Part shown: positions 11,775-24,102 of the stretch, in pieces
Layout of the letters: every line of letters begins with the position of its first letter
Numbering within the stretch: the first letter of the stretch is position 1
Assembly: GCA_963995505.1 (NCBI GenBank)
Contig: OZ023199.1
Coordinates: 2,666,001 to 2,730,000, forward strand
Source: Hypericum androsaemum
Lineage: Eukaryota > Streptophyta > Magnoliopsida > Malpighiales > Hypericaceae
DNA: 64,000 nucleotides
Reading direction: 5' to 3'
Notes under the pieces: generated by a model
What the model was told of the DNA's origin: nothing
Seen by the model: the letters and a program-made list of their open reading frames with translations, nothing else
Databases searched by the model: none
Program-made: the position numbers and the translations under genes

Positions 11775-12581
11775 CTTCCTCCAGTTGCTTCCACGTGGCA
11801 CTTCACATTACTCTTCATGGGCTTTCGGTGTACCAGGGTAATTGACTTGCGATTTTGGCCGAATAAAAATATGTTATTCCTCAGAAAAAATAACCTTAAC
11901 ATAATTTTTTATAAAAAATTAAAATATTTGTGTCACGGTCTAAATTAAAACAGTCAATTTCGCGATATTATAATTAAAATTTTAGATGAGCGATTTTACC
12001 GTACAGCAATTTCAAAATTTCAATGTACACATTCTAACAAAATCAAATGTGCAAATATTCAGAGCTTATTTTAGCGAATTCAGTTTTCATCTCATCTGTT
12101 CGAATTTCGAATACAATGAAATTTTTGAAAGATAAATTTTATACAATATATATACTGAACCTGAATTTTCTTAAATTTGATAATTGTGCTGGGAAAAAAT
12201 CTTGCTAATCAAAAATATATATGAACCAAGGAACACAAAAAATTCAAGTACACATCAATGCCGAACCCAAAAAATGTTCCCTTTACTTCATGAACCAAAT
12301 TCTCAACTACATGGCAGCTCAAAAAAAAATCTCAACTACATGATTTTAAAAATAAATGGTATCAAGAAAATGGTAAGGACTACTTTTTGTCCTCCTAATG
12401 CAAACTGTTGAAGTTAAAAAGCAACAATAGAACAATGCCCATTGATCTAGACCGTTCAACAACTACAAATCTTGGTTTAAACTTAAAGCATCATCCATCA
12501 GGTTCGTAGAAGCTTAGCCCTTTACGAGGAGAAATCTCGCGCCTGCCGATGATGGATGATGATCATGCACTACGCTACAGA
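11775..12581. other. Spacer between the cyclin promoter and the HAT3.1-like 3' end
   Basis: AT-rich spacer and 3' UTR sequence. It holds the distal promoter of the cyclin gene and the 3' UTR of the next gene, whose stop codon is at 12582-12584. No coding sequence or repeat recognised. Confidence 0.5.
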
Positions 12582-15500
12582 TTATTTGCTGCTCCTTGTT
12601 TTCCTGCCGCTGGCTGGTAATCCGGACACGGTATCTTTTCTATCGTCAGTGGGGTCATGTTTTACTGCTCTGGATCCTGGGGTGTTACCATTAGATTTGC
12701 TGCATTTCTTACCCGTCGAAGTAACTGCTGTCGGATATTCCTCGAGTTGTCTGTTGATTGTACAGGTCGACGGGGAATCTTTCACCGGAATGCTTGTAGT
12801 GGTGCTTGCATCCTTTGGTGGCAAATGGTTGAAGTTCCTACGGGTATAGATGAACCAATTGTCAACCTAGCCAACACGGAAAATTTTAGATCAGGTTGAG
12901 TTAGTAAAGAGAATTTAACTCAGGAAAAATCGATAGAGTAAGAGCTGCAAGCAAAAGGAACAAAGAGATCTGAACGGCAACGATCTACCTTATCTAGAGC
13001 AACAAAAAGTGGCACCCACCTGTTGGAAAGTAACGCCGAACTCTTTTGCGAAACCTTCTTTTGTAGCTCGATCAGGATACTGGTTTTCCTTGAAGGACTG
13101 ATACAACCTCTGCAAGAGCAGTTAAAGTATTGATTATCCATTATATCTAACTAATATCCCTCCGCGGAAATGGGGATCAACTACGCAGCAAAAAGTTGAC
13201 ATCTCAATGTGTTTGAACCATAGAGAGTAAAACAAGGTGATAATATGGCATTTTGCAGTGGAATAAGCAAGTCATTTAACAATTCATTGATGCTTGTTTT
13301 AATCCGACGCACAGAGAGACTTGAAAGATCATGTGGTTATGTACAAACATCAAGACAGCAAATTTTATGCAGCTCCATGCACATTCTATCTGGAACAAAG
13401 GCATCATAACGTAACAACAGAAAGAACCTTTAAGCAAGAATACGAGGCTAATGAAAAGGTACCTGCTTTGCATCCTCTCCAAGTCGTCCAGGAGTTGAAG
13501 GTTTAACTTTTCTACTGCTAGAACTAGATGGGGAAGAGTTAATAGGTACTCTGGCTGATGACCTGTTCTTATCTTTAACTTTAGGGGTTTGTTTCTCCGT
13601 CTTTTGAGCATGTTTAATATCCTGTAGTGGTTGCTTCACGTACTTGGCAACTAATTTATCCTCCACTGGAAGATCGCTTTTGTTCCCTGGTGTCAAAGCA
13701 GCTTTTCGAGGCTTCTTTCTTCTCTTTCTTGCACCTTTACCATCAGTGAAGTCTTCATCCTCACTTGAATCATAAGGGTCCTTCCCGTATGATTCCTATA
13801 AAATTTAGCAGATGAACAAAAAACACTAATCACTCTAAATGAACATAAGAGGAAAACTGACTGTTTATGGACCTGCGATGCTGTTTCGGCTTTCCAAAAT
13901 AACTACTGGAAAAGAAAATTCATCATCGCACAGCATCAAACGAGAGCTGACTTACATCATAAAGCTTTTTGTAGTCCAATCGTTCGACATTTCTTTTCCC
14001 AGAAACAGGGGTACAACCATTCTCGTCGGGATCTTGGTCTAGCACAGAGAACAACTCTTCATGCAAATCATGATCTTTCTCTCCATTTCCTTCGGATCTT
14101 CCACAGTTGCTACCATCACGGCGCTTAACAACTGTGGGCCTTTCATCTATAGGTAACTCATTAACAACAGCAGCAAGATCCTCAGAGTCAGAAGAAAAGT
14201 CAGAACTGGAAAACTCTGGCTTCACCTCCTCATCAAGATCGTGTGCATCCGGATCAAAATCATTGTCCTCTGAATCATCAGAAGGGAGCCCCAAGCCTTG
14301 CGGATCATAAGAAGACTCAATCAATTCATCAGATGCAGAAGTGAAGTCAGAATCATCAGAGCTTGATTCATCTCCCTCGCTCTTACTATCAGCCAATGGG
14401 CCTTCAGGATCATAATCATCATCATCAGAATCATCTGAAGGTAGTCCGATATTGTGGTCCGGATTCCCGGATGCTGCTGCCTCAGGGAAAACCTTCTGAA
14501 TATTGAGTGCAGTTTCAAAGAAAAAGGTCAATAAGCTTATCAACCAACAACTATCAAAAAATGGTGGAACTGCTTACCTCCCACCTATCATCTAAAGAGA
14601 GCTTTGTTCCTTGAGATTCATTCAAGAAATCGATGCAATAAAGTTTGCAATCGCAACCAGGGCATAGCCAACCCTCATCATCAGAAGGAACTGCAAACCA
14701 AAAAATACTTTCTAAGAGATCTGGAAAAGCCTTGGGAACCATCATCTAAACTAATAACGACATAGCAGATAGGATATTACTGGCTTCTTTTAACATCGGG
14801 GGCACCAAGCAGAACTGGTGAAATCCTCGATCACAAGCACCATCACATAGTACAATATCATTATCAAGTGTCAACTCCTTGGAACCACATTTTGCACAAA
14901 ATATCTGCAAAAAAGAAGAAAAATGTAGAAATCTTCATAACAAGAAAAGCTATGGCACCGAGAAAAGTAAAAGGCTGCAGGAGGACATAAAATACAAGTT
15001 CTGTTGTAATATAAATGACTTGAAATTGGTATCTCCTACATCTTCGCTGCTTATCTCTCCTTCAGAATCAAATAAAGATTCTGGAAGCCTTCCTGTAGCG
15101 CATATTGAATCAATATGTTGAAAAAGATCTCTAATTCTCAGTTTCAGTCGAACAATATCAGATGTGGCTCGTTGTAGCTCCTTCTCTGGCTTCAATTTTT
15201 CCAGGCTACAAAACAATAAAGTAAACAGTATTACCCTGATATCATGCTAAATGGTCCTACCAATTGAAGCTGGTAAATGTTTACATCTCATCCGTTTTTT
15301 ATTTACTTTTCCCTGCCTCTCTTAGTTACAAACCTAATAGTGACTCTTTTAACCTGATGCATGCATATCTGCTTTGTGCTAAAGTGGTAAAGCTAAATCT
15401 TACTATGACTGCAAGAGAACATTGTAACAATTGAAGATTTCAACCACAGGATTGAAAAAAAAAGGCAACTTCACAAGAATAATACAGAATAAAATCTTCT

Positions 15501-16236
15501 GAAGAATAATCAAAATACTTGTCAACTGAGTCAATAGCATCTTCTCAAGATTAATCAGAAAATAATCAAAGTGCTATTTTCTGATTGAAAAGCACCTTAG
15601 CCCTTTCCATCCTTCTGCAGAGTAAGCAGTTATCAAGCTTGTCTCATAGTTCATGCGACTCATCAAGTATCTCAGGTGTGACCTGATTCTCGAATATTCA
15701 TCAACCATAAGATCATTCCTGCTTTTCTTTTTTCTCTTTCTTTTGCTGCTCTCTCCGCTGGCCTTCGTTACATGTTTATCCATGTCAGTCTCTTTTGGCT
15801 TCTGCCTTGATCGCAGAGCTCTATCGGTAGGCCCCTGAGATCTTAGCATATATTTCTTCGATCTAGCAGTAGTTTTTTTAACCCTGCGCCCTAAGCAAGA
15901 AGGATTGCCCTTAGATCGCTCCTTTTGTTTGCTGGCAGGTGAATAAGGCAACCCAGGACTCGCTGTAGCTGATCCAGGACCAGAATTTTGACCTCCACCC
16001 AGTGTTCTCTGATCAATATGATTAGAGGCAAGCTTGGGCATCGGTTTCAATGAAGTTACTTCACCGTATGAATTCCTCTCATCCTCCGTGTCAGTGGGAC
16101 CTTCGGGATGAAGACGTAAACCTTGAGAAAGAAGGTTCTTACTTACATCTACGGGCAGTGGTGACAATGTCTTCTTGACAACTGGTTGAGCACTTCTGGT
16201 ATTCCTGGATTTGGTACGAAAGGAATATCTTTCCAT
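12582..16236 (-). CDS. HAT3.1: HAT3.1-type PHD-finger homeodomain protein
   Basis: Nuclear chromatin/transcription regulator of the plant PHD-homeobox class (HAT3.1/PRHA). Coding exons: 16236-15596, 15205-15040, 14904-14781, 14690-14578, 14495-13956, 13795-13463, 13109-13020 and 12866-12582; 763 residues with all phases matching. The N-terminal 215 residues are basic and low in complexity, with a Lys/Arg nuclear localisation cluster (KRKRKKKSR). A PHD finger runs from IFCAKCGS to [11 protein letters not shown] (about residues 270-325), preserving the Cys4-His-Cys3 pattern. An acidic region with LPSDDS repeats (about 350-500) and a second basic patch (RKRRKKPRK) follow. The homeodomain spans the last junction: [20 protein letters not shown] and [12 protein letters not shown], with helix-3 WF and R retained. 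A 5'-UTR exon ending at a strong donor (17376/17375) probably precedes it. Direct DNA-binding specificity cannot be read from sequence. Confidence 0.92.
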
Positions 16237-17375
16237 TGAAAGTTCCTTGCGTTAGTCTTTGAACTTCAAGTTCAGAATCCACGCTTCCACTATAATTGTT
16301 GAACTTCCGATCTAATGCAAGTATAACTGCTAAGATAATAACAGACTCGTGAATGAGAGACACCCATGTGCTTAGCCTTGGACATTTTAGGTGAAACCCA
16401 ATAAGTTATATAGCAAAATTCTGCAATTCTTTGCCTCAGGAATATGAAAACTTTGTCTCTGATTGTAGAGATGCAAATGACTTTCACCAAAATAAATAGC
16501 TCACTCCTTAGGTCTTCAAGATGAAGTACAGCTCAAAACTTTGAGTTGTTTTGAAAGGATACCCACAATTGACTGCATGTAAACAAACACAACTGCCAAT
16601 ACCGTGGATGCTTTGACACCATCTGCACTCAACATCCATTGCAGCACGTGTCAGAAAATTAACTATACAGACACACATTGATCGTCAGAATGAAACTTAT
16701 AGCATTATCCCTCCCCAGATGAAAAAGGAATAGGAAGCCTTCTAGCCATAACCCAAGAAGATCTGTATAGCAGAAAAATGGAACCCCACAAGAAACCCGA
16801 AACAAGTGCCAAAACTGGATAACCACACTCCAGCTTTCATCGACAGCAAGAGTGCATTATTGGGCACCAAGTCCTTCTAGAGTAATATGATTTTGCAAAA
16901 ACAAAAAAGTCAGGGCACAGCAGCATTCCCATTACACTAACAAACACCGAATAGCAAGCTCAATGAAGATCGACATTCCAACAACGAAAAGAAGAGGCAC
17001 TGCCAGTGACCAGCCCTCGTAACGAGATACAAATGCAACAAACGTCACCAAATCTCCCTTCCCTCCACAATTCACACAGAACATGTACATCTGTAGCACT
17101 CACTCACGAACAATCCGCCTCGCAACATCTCTTCTTCCTTGCCGAAGCTCTCCCACTCCACACATTCCTCGAATACACTAACAACTAACATCGCCCCCTC
17201 GAAACTACTACGTTCTATCCACTCTCGAATCTCGGTGTCTCCCCGTTTCTACGATACGCATCGTTTTACCAATTTCCTTACGAAGCTACAACTACCTCAA
17301 ATAAACGAACGGTCGTTTCGCTCCACCCGTTTTTCCTCTCAAACGCGTGGAAATCGAAGTTTAAAAGGAACTCAC

Positions 17376-17460
17376 CTGAGTTAGGAAGAAGCTCGCGGCT
17401 TCGGGATGACCCAGCGAAGGGAGGGAGGGTTTCTCGAAGAAGAAGAAGAAGCGGTTGCAA
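17376..17460 (-). other. Probable 5'-UTR exon of the HAT3.1-like gene
   Basis: The minus strand has a near-perfect donor, CTCAG|GTGAGT, at 17376/17375, about 1.1 kb upstream of the first coding ATG at 16236. GAAGAAGAAG-rich leader sequence precedes it. This implies a long 5'-UTR intron. The 5' end of the exon is a guess. Confidence 0.45.
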
Positions 17461-18354
17461 ATGTGGGAAGCTAATTTATATTAGCATCGGACAATGAGAA
17501 AAGGGGGGAAGAGAGATTTCGCGGGTAATGCGATGTCGTTTCGTCTCTTTCCTTTCTTGGGCTCGTTGGTTTGTGTGAGCTACTATGGGCCTAGTGGGCT
17601 GAACAGTTATGTACAGTGAAGCAGACAGGGAGGAGATCCGGATTTTCAGATCGGATAAATTGGATCACCGGTCGATCCGGAGGTTCTTTAAAAAAAATTT
17701 CTGTTAAATATTTAGCATTAAAATGCTAAATAATTTTAAAATTTTCAAAATTTATAATTTAAGAGTAACAAAATACTAATTTAACCTAATAAAACTCTGA
17801 AAATCATGTTTCTAAAAGAAATAAATTTTGTCATCTGGATCAATCGATCGAATCAGTCAACCCAACCAATTGAAACAGTAGTCGATGGCATAGATCACCG
17901 GTACAACTGCTCTCTAGACTTTTGGATAAAACAATTCAGCCTCAACACAGGTTTTGATACCAATGTATGTGATGGTGTGCAATTGGTATTTACCAAATTT
18001 TTCTACAGATTACCGAAATTTTACCGAACTCTAATTACCATCCGAACACCCCCCTAGATTAGATGCATGTCCGAGACCCGAATTGGTCGCCCTCTTCTCA
18101 TTGTTTCTTGATGCTTTTAAACCAGAGATGGTAAGAGTTAACTCTGTTAAGAGGATGGACAAGAAATATGAGAGAACAAAATTGCCCACATAAACAACAA
18201 TGTATCCCCAAGGGAATATGCACAACATTTAGAACTCTCTTCCACCTTCTTGATGTTGGAAATTATACTCTGTATACACACTCATCCAATAATAATAAAA
18301 CTATACAAAGATGAAAGCATCTGCTTAACAACACCTTCATCTTCAACCAACTCG
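17461..18354. other. HAT3.1-like promoter and spacer to the DUF760 3' end
   Basis: Promoter of the HAT3.1-like gene, then AT-rich spacer. At 17636-17690 there is a GGATC/CCGGTCGATCCGG-type cluster resembling the GGTC/GACC-rich repeats listed elsewhere. The 3' UTR of the DUF760 gene occupies the right end. No gene recognised. Confidence 0.45.
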
Positions 18355-21300
18355 CTAGTCTCCGCGCACGCCATCTTCCAACCCGCTCGTCCGGGAGAAA
18401 AGATCGGTCAGCTCCATTCTGTACTCCAGGCCTCGGAGATAGTGTCCCAGAAGCATACACCTTTGAAGGTAAGATGGGAAAAAGAAAGCCATATGCATTA
18501 GATTAAGTTCAGAACAGTTAGAAAAATGAGTTTTCTGTTTAGGGAGCAATCATAGATAAATGAGGATGAACTGAAGTAGTTGATGGTCCAAAGATGAAAC
18601 TTAAAGCAATCTACACAAAGCTCTGGGCGTCTTAAAGCAGTGAATCAGAATTGCCGATACAATTAAATTTGTATGGCTTGAAAGCCTGAATTTTCAGACA
18701 AGTGGTGAGTTCAAATCATAGATGACAACCAAGAATCGGTGATACGATTAAACTTTCACGTGGTTTGCACCACGAAACTTCAGACGGGCACCTCGCTGAA
18801 AGCACAGAAGCCAATCAAGGACGCCCAAGATGCTTAAACTTCCATGGTTCAAAGCCAGAAATTTGAGCCAGCCCGTGAGTCCATGTTTCTCAACTTAAGA
18901 AATTCATCCAACTTTAAACAAGAAAAAGATAAAAAGAGTTACAACTTTGAAAGTTTCCTTACCAGAAAAGTAAACGTGCCAAATAGTCCCTGGTTAATGA
19001 AATGAGGGGCTGGAACTGAAGAGAAGTATTCTCAACAAGCTCAGCGCAATCCTCGCTGCCTATATTTAGCGTCCCAGTGGTTGGATTCTCCGACTGTAGA
19101 GGAGCCTTTGAATGTATTTTTGGTGAAAGAGTCGCGAGGAGACCATGAACTACAGAGTGGATTATTTCTTTCAATTCCGGAGATGTAGGTTCTGATAACT
19201 CCGCTACCTGTTCAAAGTTCAGTGCGGACTATTGTAAATACATCCAACAGGTCAAAAGTGAAAAGACTACTCTACACATAATATCCATTTACGGTAACCA
19301 TAAAAGCAAAGTGTATACCGTAGCTTATCCCAGTACGTCTACCAAACTCTTTAGGATACAACAGCATGGTCAATAGACATTCTCTGATTATTTAGAACCT
19401 TCAATCACAAAAAATAGTGTCATGCACTTCGGGGTTTATACAACATTCTCTGTTCGGTAAACATGTTTTACCAAATGGTATAAATAATCTGTTTTATCTG
19501 TAAGATGGTGTTCTGAAAAAAATTCACTCATGACCTGATAAGACATGAAACATTGAGGTGAACAATCCTCCAGCGTAAAAGGCTTTCAAGATTAAGTAGG
19601 TTATCACTCATTAAAAGTACTTTAGACGACAATCCTGTAGAATTAAACGGTTTCCAGATGGCATCACAGTACCGTATGCAGTCTTTCTTGCAACACTACA
19701 ACAAGAAAACCACTCATTGAAGAGTTATTTAAAAATACAAGAAATGAGACAGAATTATAAAACATTTCGGAGAAGAATTCAAACCTTTTCTGGTTGTAAT
19801 GATCTTAGGTAATCTAGTAAGTCGTTCTTTTCTTCTCCAACAAATTGTTGCATCTGAAGAGCAGCACTTTTCCTCTTGGTTTCGTCAAGTTCCTACAGAA
19901 ACATTTCAGCCACAAAATGAGAAAACATGGCAGTGCAAATACTGGTGTCATTCAATAACAATGATAAAAACAGCAGAATGAACAATAATAACTATAAACA
20001 GACACACAGCATTGACAACAGATCTGATATTCCTACAAAACTCATACAACACAACTAAGCTTGTAGAACGAATCCAAGAGAATGTAGAGAGACGAGAATG
20101 AATCTATACTGGCTGATTTGGCAACGTGGACAATGGGTTTTTTTAATTTTGATTATTGAACAAGCTTTAAGCCTTCCCAAAAATTGGATAATTGGCATCA
20201 ATAATATCAAGGTACGAAGGTGATGATCACAAAGTGTTGAGACATTTTTTGATTCCATAGCAAGAACGTGGTAAATATTGCAAATACCTTTTTCATAGAA
20301 GATAAACAAGACTGCAATTGAATAATATACTGCTGAGCTTCTGGAGACATTTCACCAAGGCCTTCAATGCTGACAGTATCCGCTACGTCTCTGTCACAAA
20401 CCTCAGATTTTACATTATCTCCAAATTCGTCATTATTTTCTGCTCTTTCTAATGTAACTCCTTCGAAGTCAAGTTTAATATCATCTGGTGACTGCTTTCC
20501 AAGGCCATCTTCATGAATATCAAAGTTCCTCTCGAGACAAAGTCTGTACTCTGCATTGCGCAATGTATACCTGATATCGGTAACAAAGGAAAACAACACG
20601 AACATACTCAAGCACTATTATCTCCCAGAATATTCTATCGTGTACGCTCTAAACAGATAAGTTAACTATGGTACAACCAATGGCATTCTGTTGTTAATGG
20701 AAAGATTGCAACTATGAACTAATAAAAGTAGAACCTAATGCCAAACATAGACGGTATCATCTCTATACCATACCCGGTCATCATTGAAGATACAAGCAAC
20801 TTGGACAAGGGATCCCACAAAGCCTCGACAAAGACTTGAAACCGGTCTGATGGAAGTAGACCCAATATTCCTGATATGGTCCTTTTCATAGCATCCAACG
20901 TTGTTGGCGAGACGTCTTTCTGGATAAGGCTCACATCCAGTGGCTCTATCTCTTGTATCAAATCCGCAAGCACAGATTTCTGAAACAACAACAAAATTAC
21001 AGTTACAATCACAGAGAACACCGACAGTCTATATCGTTCCCTGGACCAAACACGTCTATCGTAAAGCAAATCCGCGAATTCCAATTCCAATTCCAATTCC
21101 AATTCACACTTGGTGAGTAAAATCTAATGCCCATAATCCGCGAATTCCGACAAAAAGTAAGTCTCCAAGCAACAGTTTCCACTTAGCTCATTCAAGCTAT
21201 AGAAAAGAATCCAATTTCCAATTCACTCAGAAAAAACTAAAAAAGATCAATTTTTTTCTGTGACTCACTAACTCAAAGTTGCAACCTTTAAACATAAAAT

Positions 21301-21549
21301 TGAGCTAATTAAAAGGCACCGAACCTTATCCCCGGCTCGGGGCAGGGATCCGAACTCGTCGAAGGCGTTCGACGAGGAAGCGGAAGCTAGGGTTAGGGTT
21401 AGGGCCCGGCTCCGCCTAGGGCTCGACGAGATTGTGGCGCGAAGGGAAGCGGAGAAGGGCAAAGCGAGGAAGGAGCAGCTAAGGTCGTGTTTGGCGGGCG
21501 ATGGAGGCGGGAAGGAGGAGGAGAGAGATGAGGCGAAGGTTTTTGCCAT
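18355..21549 (-). CDS. Chloroplast-targeted DUF760 protein
   Basis: Six coding exons: 21549-21325, 20979-20774, 20570-20288, 19892-19785, 19207-18963 and 18460-18355, giving 390 residues, phases consistent. The first 60 or so residues are Ser/Ala/Arg-rich (MAKTFASSLSSSFPPPSPAK and on) and look like a plastid transit peptide. The core (about 76-150) has ADLIQEIEPLDVSLIQKDV, a RTISGILGLLPSDRFQ segment and MTGYTLRNAEYRLCLERN, characteristic of DUF760. Members are annotated as seed maturation-like or UV-B-induced plastid proteins; no enzyme activity is known. The C-terminal part includes an EELDETKRKSAALQMQQF-type helix and ends MLLGHYLRGLEYRMELTDL. Intron 1 has an (AATTCC)n microsatellite near 21080-21105. 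Function is not known; I infer plastid location from the leader only. Confidence 0.85.
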
Positions 21550-22024
21550 CAGTTTAACTTTTAGTTTTTTTTAAGGAAAAATGGAAAATAAATTAATAAA
21601 AGAGATATTTTCTCCTTTATTTTTATTTCTCTCTGTTCCCTCTCCTCTCCTCTCCTCTCTACTAGTGCTCCACGTGACTTCTTCTCCGGATTTATTTTTC
21701 GCTTATACGACTTGAAATCCAAATATTTATTTAATAATATATTCGACAATTTAGTATTTTGATAATCGGCTGGATTAGGTACAGATAATCAAATCATGTA
21801 CCAAACAAAAAAGGGCAAAACAGTCAAAAAAAGAGAGAAAAGGGATGGTGACAGCCGGAGAGAGGGAATGATAACTTACACATGATGACAGCTGGTGAGA
21901 GAAGGGATGAGATGCGCGAGTCCCACCTTTGCTTTGTTTTTAAATTTTTAAATCAAATTGATATATTATAGTTTAACAAATCAAACTGATATATTATTTA
22001 AATAATTTTTTTATTATGAGTATT
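21550..22024. other. DUF760 gene promoter and AT-rich spacer
   Basis: A CT-rich stretch (CTCCTCTCCTCTC) at 21645-21660 lies about 100 bp upstream of the DUF760 start and may be a core promoter pyrimidine patch. The rest is AT-rich. Nothing else recognised. Confidence 0.45.
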
Positions 22025-22625
22025 TATCAATGTTTTTAAAATCGACCCGGAAGGCGACTCAGAATTTTTAAAATTTTTGGTTCACTTAGTCCGATCGGTC
22101 AAACCACCAGTCAGACCGGTACTTATATTTTTGTATTAATATTATAAAATATGGTTTAATAAATTTAATTTAGCATAAAAATAATAATATATTAAATAAG
22201 TTCAAATATTTAGCAACTTTGTTATACAATTTATCCAAACAAAGTCTTCAAACATCTATTTAACAAGTATAAAAGTAAAAGAAAATGATTATACATATTT
22301 TTTGTTTGACATAGTAGTCCAATTTGTTTGACATGGTTAATATATTATCGATAATTGTTAAAAAAATAAGTTTGTTATGATAAAAAAGTGATGTACACGC
22401 TCCGAGCTTGGAAATAGATATTTTATTTCTAAATTAAATCTGATAAAATGAAAAAAAAATAAATATTAATTTTTCTGATCCAGGCGAACCGGGTCACCCG
22501 AAAGTTACATAACTGGGCGGTCCGACCAGATTTTGACCGATCGAACTGCTGGCTGGGTTTTAGGCAAAACTCCACCCGAATTTGGTTCCGGGTAGCGGTC
22601 CGACCATAATTTTTAAAATATTGGT
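22025..22625. repeat. GGTC/GACC-rich MITE-like element
   Basis: The two ends are roughly inverted: CAATGTTTTTAAAAT at 22030-22044 and ATTTTTAAAATATTGG near 22609-22624. Just inside both ends are CCGGTC/GACCGG-type clusters (CGATCGGTCAAACCACCAGTC and GGGCGGTCCGACCAG). The centre is very AT-rich. This looks like a short non-autonomous DNA transposon of about 600 bp. I could not define a target duplication. Confidence 0.4.
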
Positions 22626-22639
22626 ATTAATTAATATTA

Positions 22640-22945
22640 TCGTAACCAGATATGCCATATTACGTAACCGGGTATGCCATTTTACGTAACTAGGCATGCC
22701 ATTTAATCGTAATTAAACTTGCCATTTGATTAATTATGTTTTATTCAATATTAATCTGACATGTCATTTGACATAACCTGGGCATGTCATTTGACGTAAC
22801 CTGGGCATGTCATTTGACATAACGTGTACACGCCATTTGACATAACTTGGGAATGTCATTTGACAAAACCCGGGCATGCCATTTGATATAACATGTGCAT
22901 ATCATTTGATATAACATGAGCATGCCATTTGACATAATCTGGGCT
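22640..22945 (+). repeat. Tandem array with 23-bp period
   Basis: About a dozen diverged copies of a 23-bp unit whose core is CATGYCATTTGACATAACC followed by a short G-rich linker. The copies at 22765-22945 are best preserved and lie exactly 23 bp apart; those before 22740 are degraded. The array directly abuts the 175-bp repeat on its right. Confidence 0.7.
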
Positions 22946-23295
22946 TGTAACTCGATCGACTATTGACTTCAAACATATTTTTGACATCTTTTTACTCTGA
23001 ATTTGGAGAAGTCATAAACTACAAAGTGTAGATATACATCTCACCTTCGCACAACAACTTGAATCCCCTTAATCGGACTCCCGAGTAAGAACTTGTTGTC
23101 CCCCAACAGAAATATGTTTTCGTAACACGATCGACTCGTGGATTCAAATATATTTTCGACATCTTTTCACTTCGAATTTGGAAAAGTCATAAACTACAAA
23201 GTTGTAGATCTACATCTCATCTTTACCCAGCAACTTGAATTACCTCAATCGAACTCTAGAGTAAGAACTTGTGGCTCTCCAACCAGAATCTCTCG
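22945..23295 (+). repeat. Two tandem copies of a 175-bp repeat
   Basis: The motif order AACNCGATCGACT, TTCAAAYATATTT, GAATTTGGARAAGTCATAAA, CTACAAAGTTGTAGAT, CAACTTGAAT, GAGTAAGAACTTGT occurs twice, offset 175 bp (22953 and 23128). The same motifs, in the same order, form a 176-bp trimer at 57320-57865. The array therefore belongs to a dispersed tandem repeat family. Confidence 0.75.
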
Positions 23296-24093
23296 ACCGC
23301 TTATCACCGTCGCCCCTTCTACACAATCGAACTCCCGTCTGCTCCTCGTCTGCATCGGAGTGGTGGTCGGTGTCGGGCTCGTGACAACGTCGTCGGCTTT
23401 AGATCTAAAACCATGAATTTTTAATTAGAGAGAGATGAGGGAGTAAGAGAGAGAGAGGGGGTAAAAGGCAAAAGAGAAATCTGGCAGAGAGGGGAGAGAA
23501 GGGAAAATAGAGGAGGGTGGGTAAAAGACGAAAATATCCATACGAATTACAACCATTAGATCTCTGATGCGCCCCTAGTCATCAAGTTCAAGGGACCATA
23601 TTAAATCATTTTTGGTACATAAAACCCTTTTCTCTCTGCGTACCAAATCTAGCCCATTATCAAATGTGACAAATTTATTTTAACAAATATTTAATAATAT
23701 TTTTTCAAACAAAACTCAAACATATTCTTTACACTAATAATACCAATCTAAAATATTGTTCGTTTTTGTTTTAATCGTTTGTAACTGCCAACCACGCGTT
23801 TTCGGTGAGAGCGGAAGTGCTGAACGGTGCCGTTGGATGGGGTGTATTTATTTATTTTATTATGGGTATATAAGTATTTTTCATTTATTTTAGGTTATTT
23901 ATTTTTAAACTTTGATGACAAAGGGGCATCGCAGGGTTGCAAAATTTTCGTTTACACATAACGAACTTTGAAGAATACTAATATTAAATCTGCCAAAAAA
24001 ATCCTAATAACAATAATTATCCTATAAAGTATTTCTCTTTTTTTTATAATCACAATAACATTATAAAAATACTTAAAAATATCTCACCAATTA
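23296..24093. other. Spacer between the repeat block and the Pack-MULE
   Basis: A GAGA-rich stretch (23425-23510) and AT-rich sequence. No gene or clear transposon recognised. Confidence 0.4.
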
Positions 24094-24102
24094 TATAAAT
24101 TT

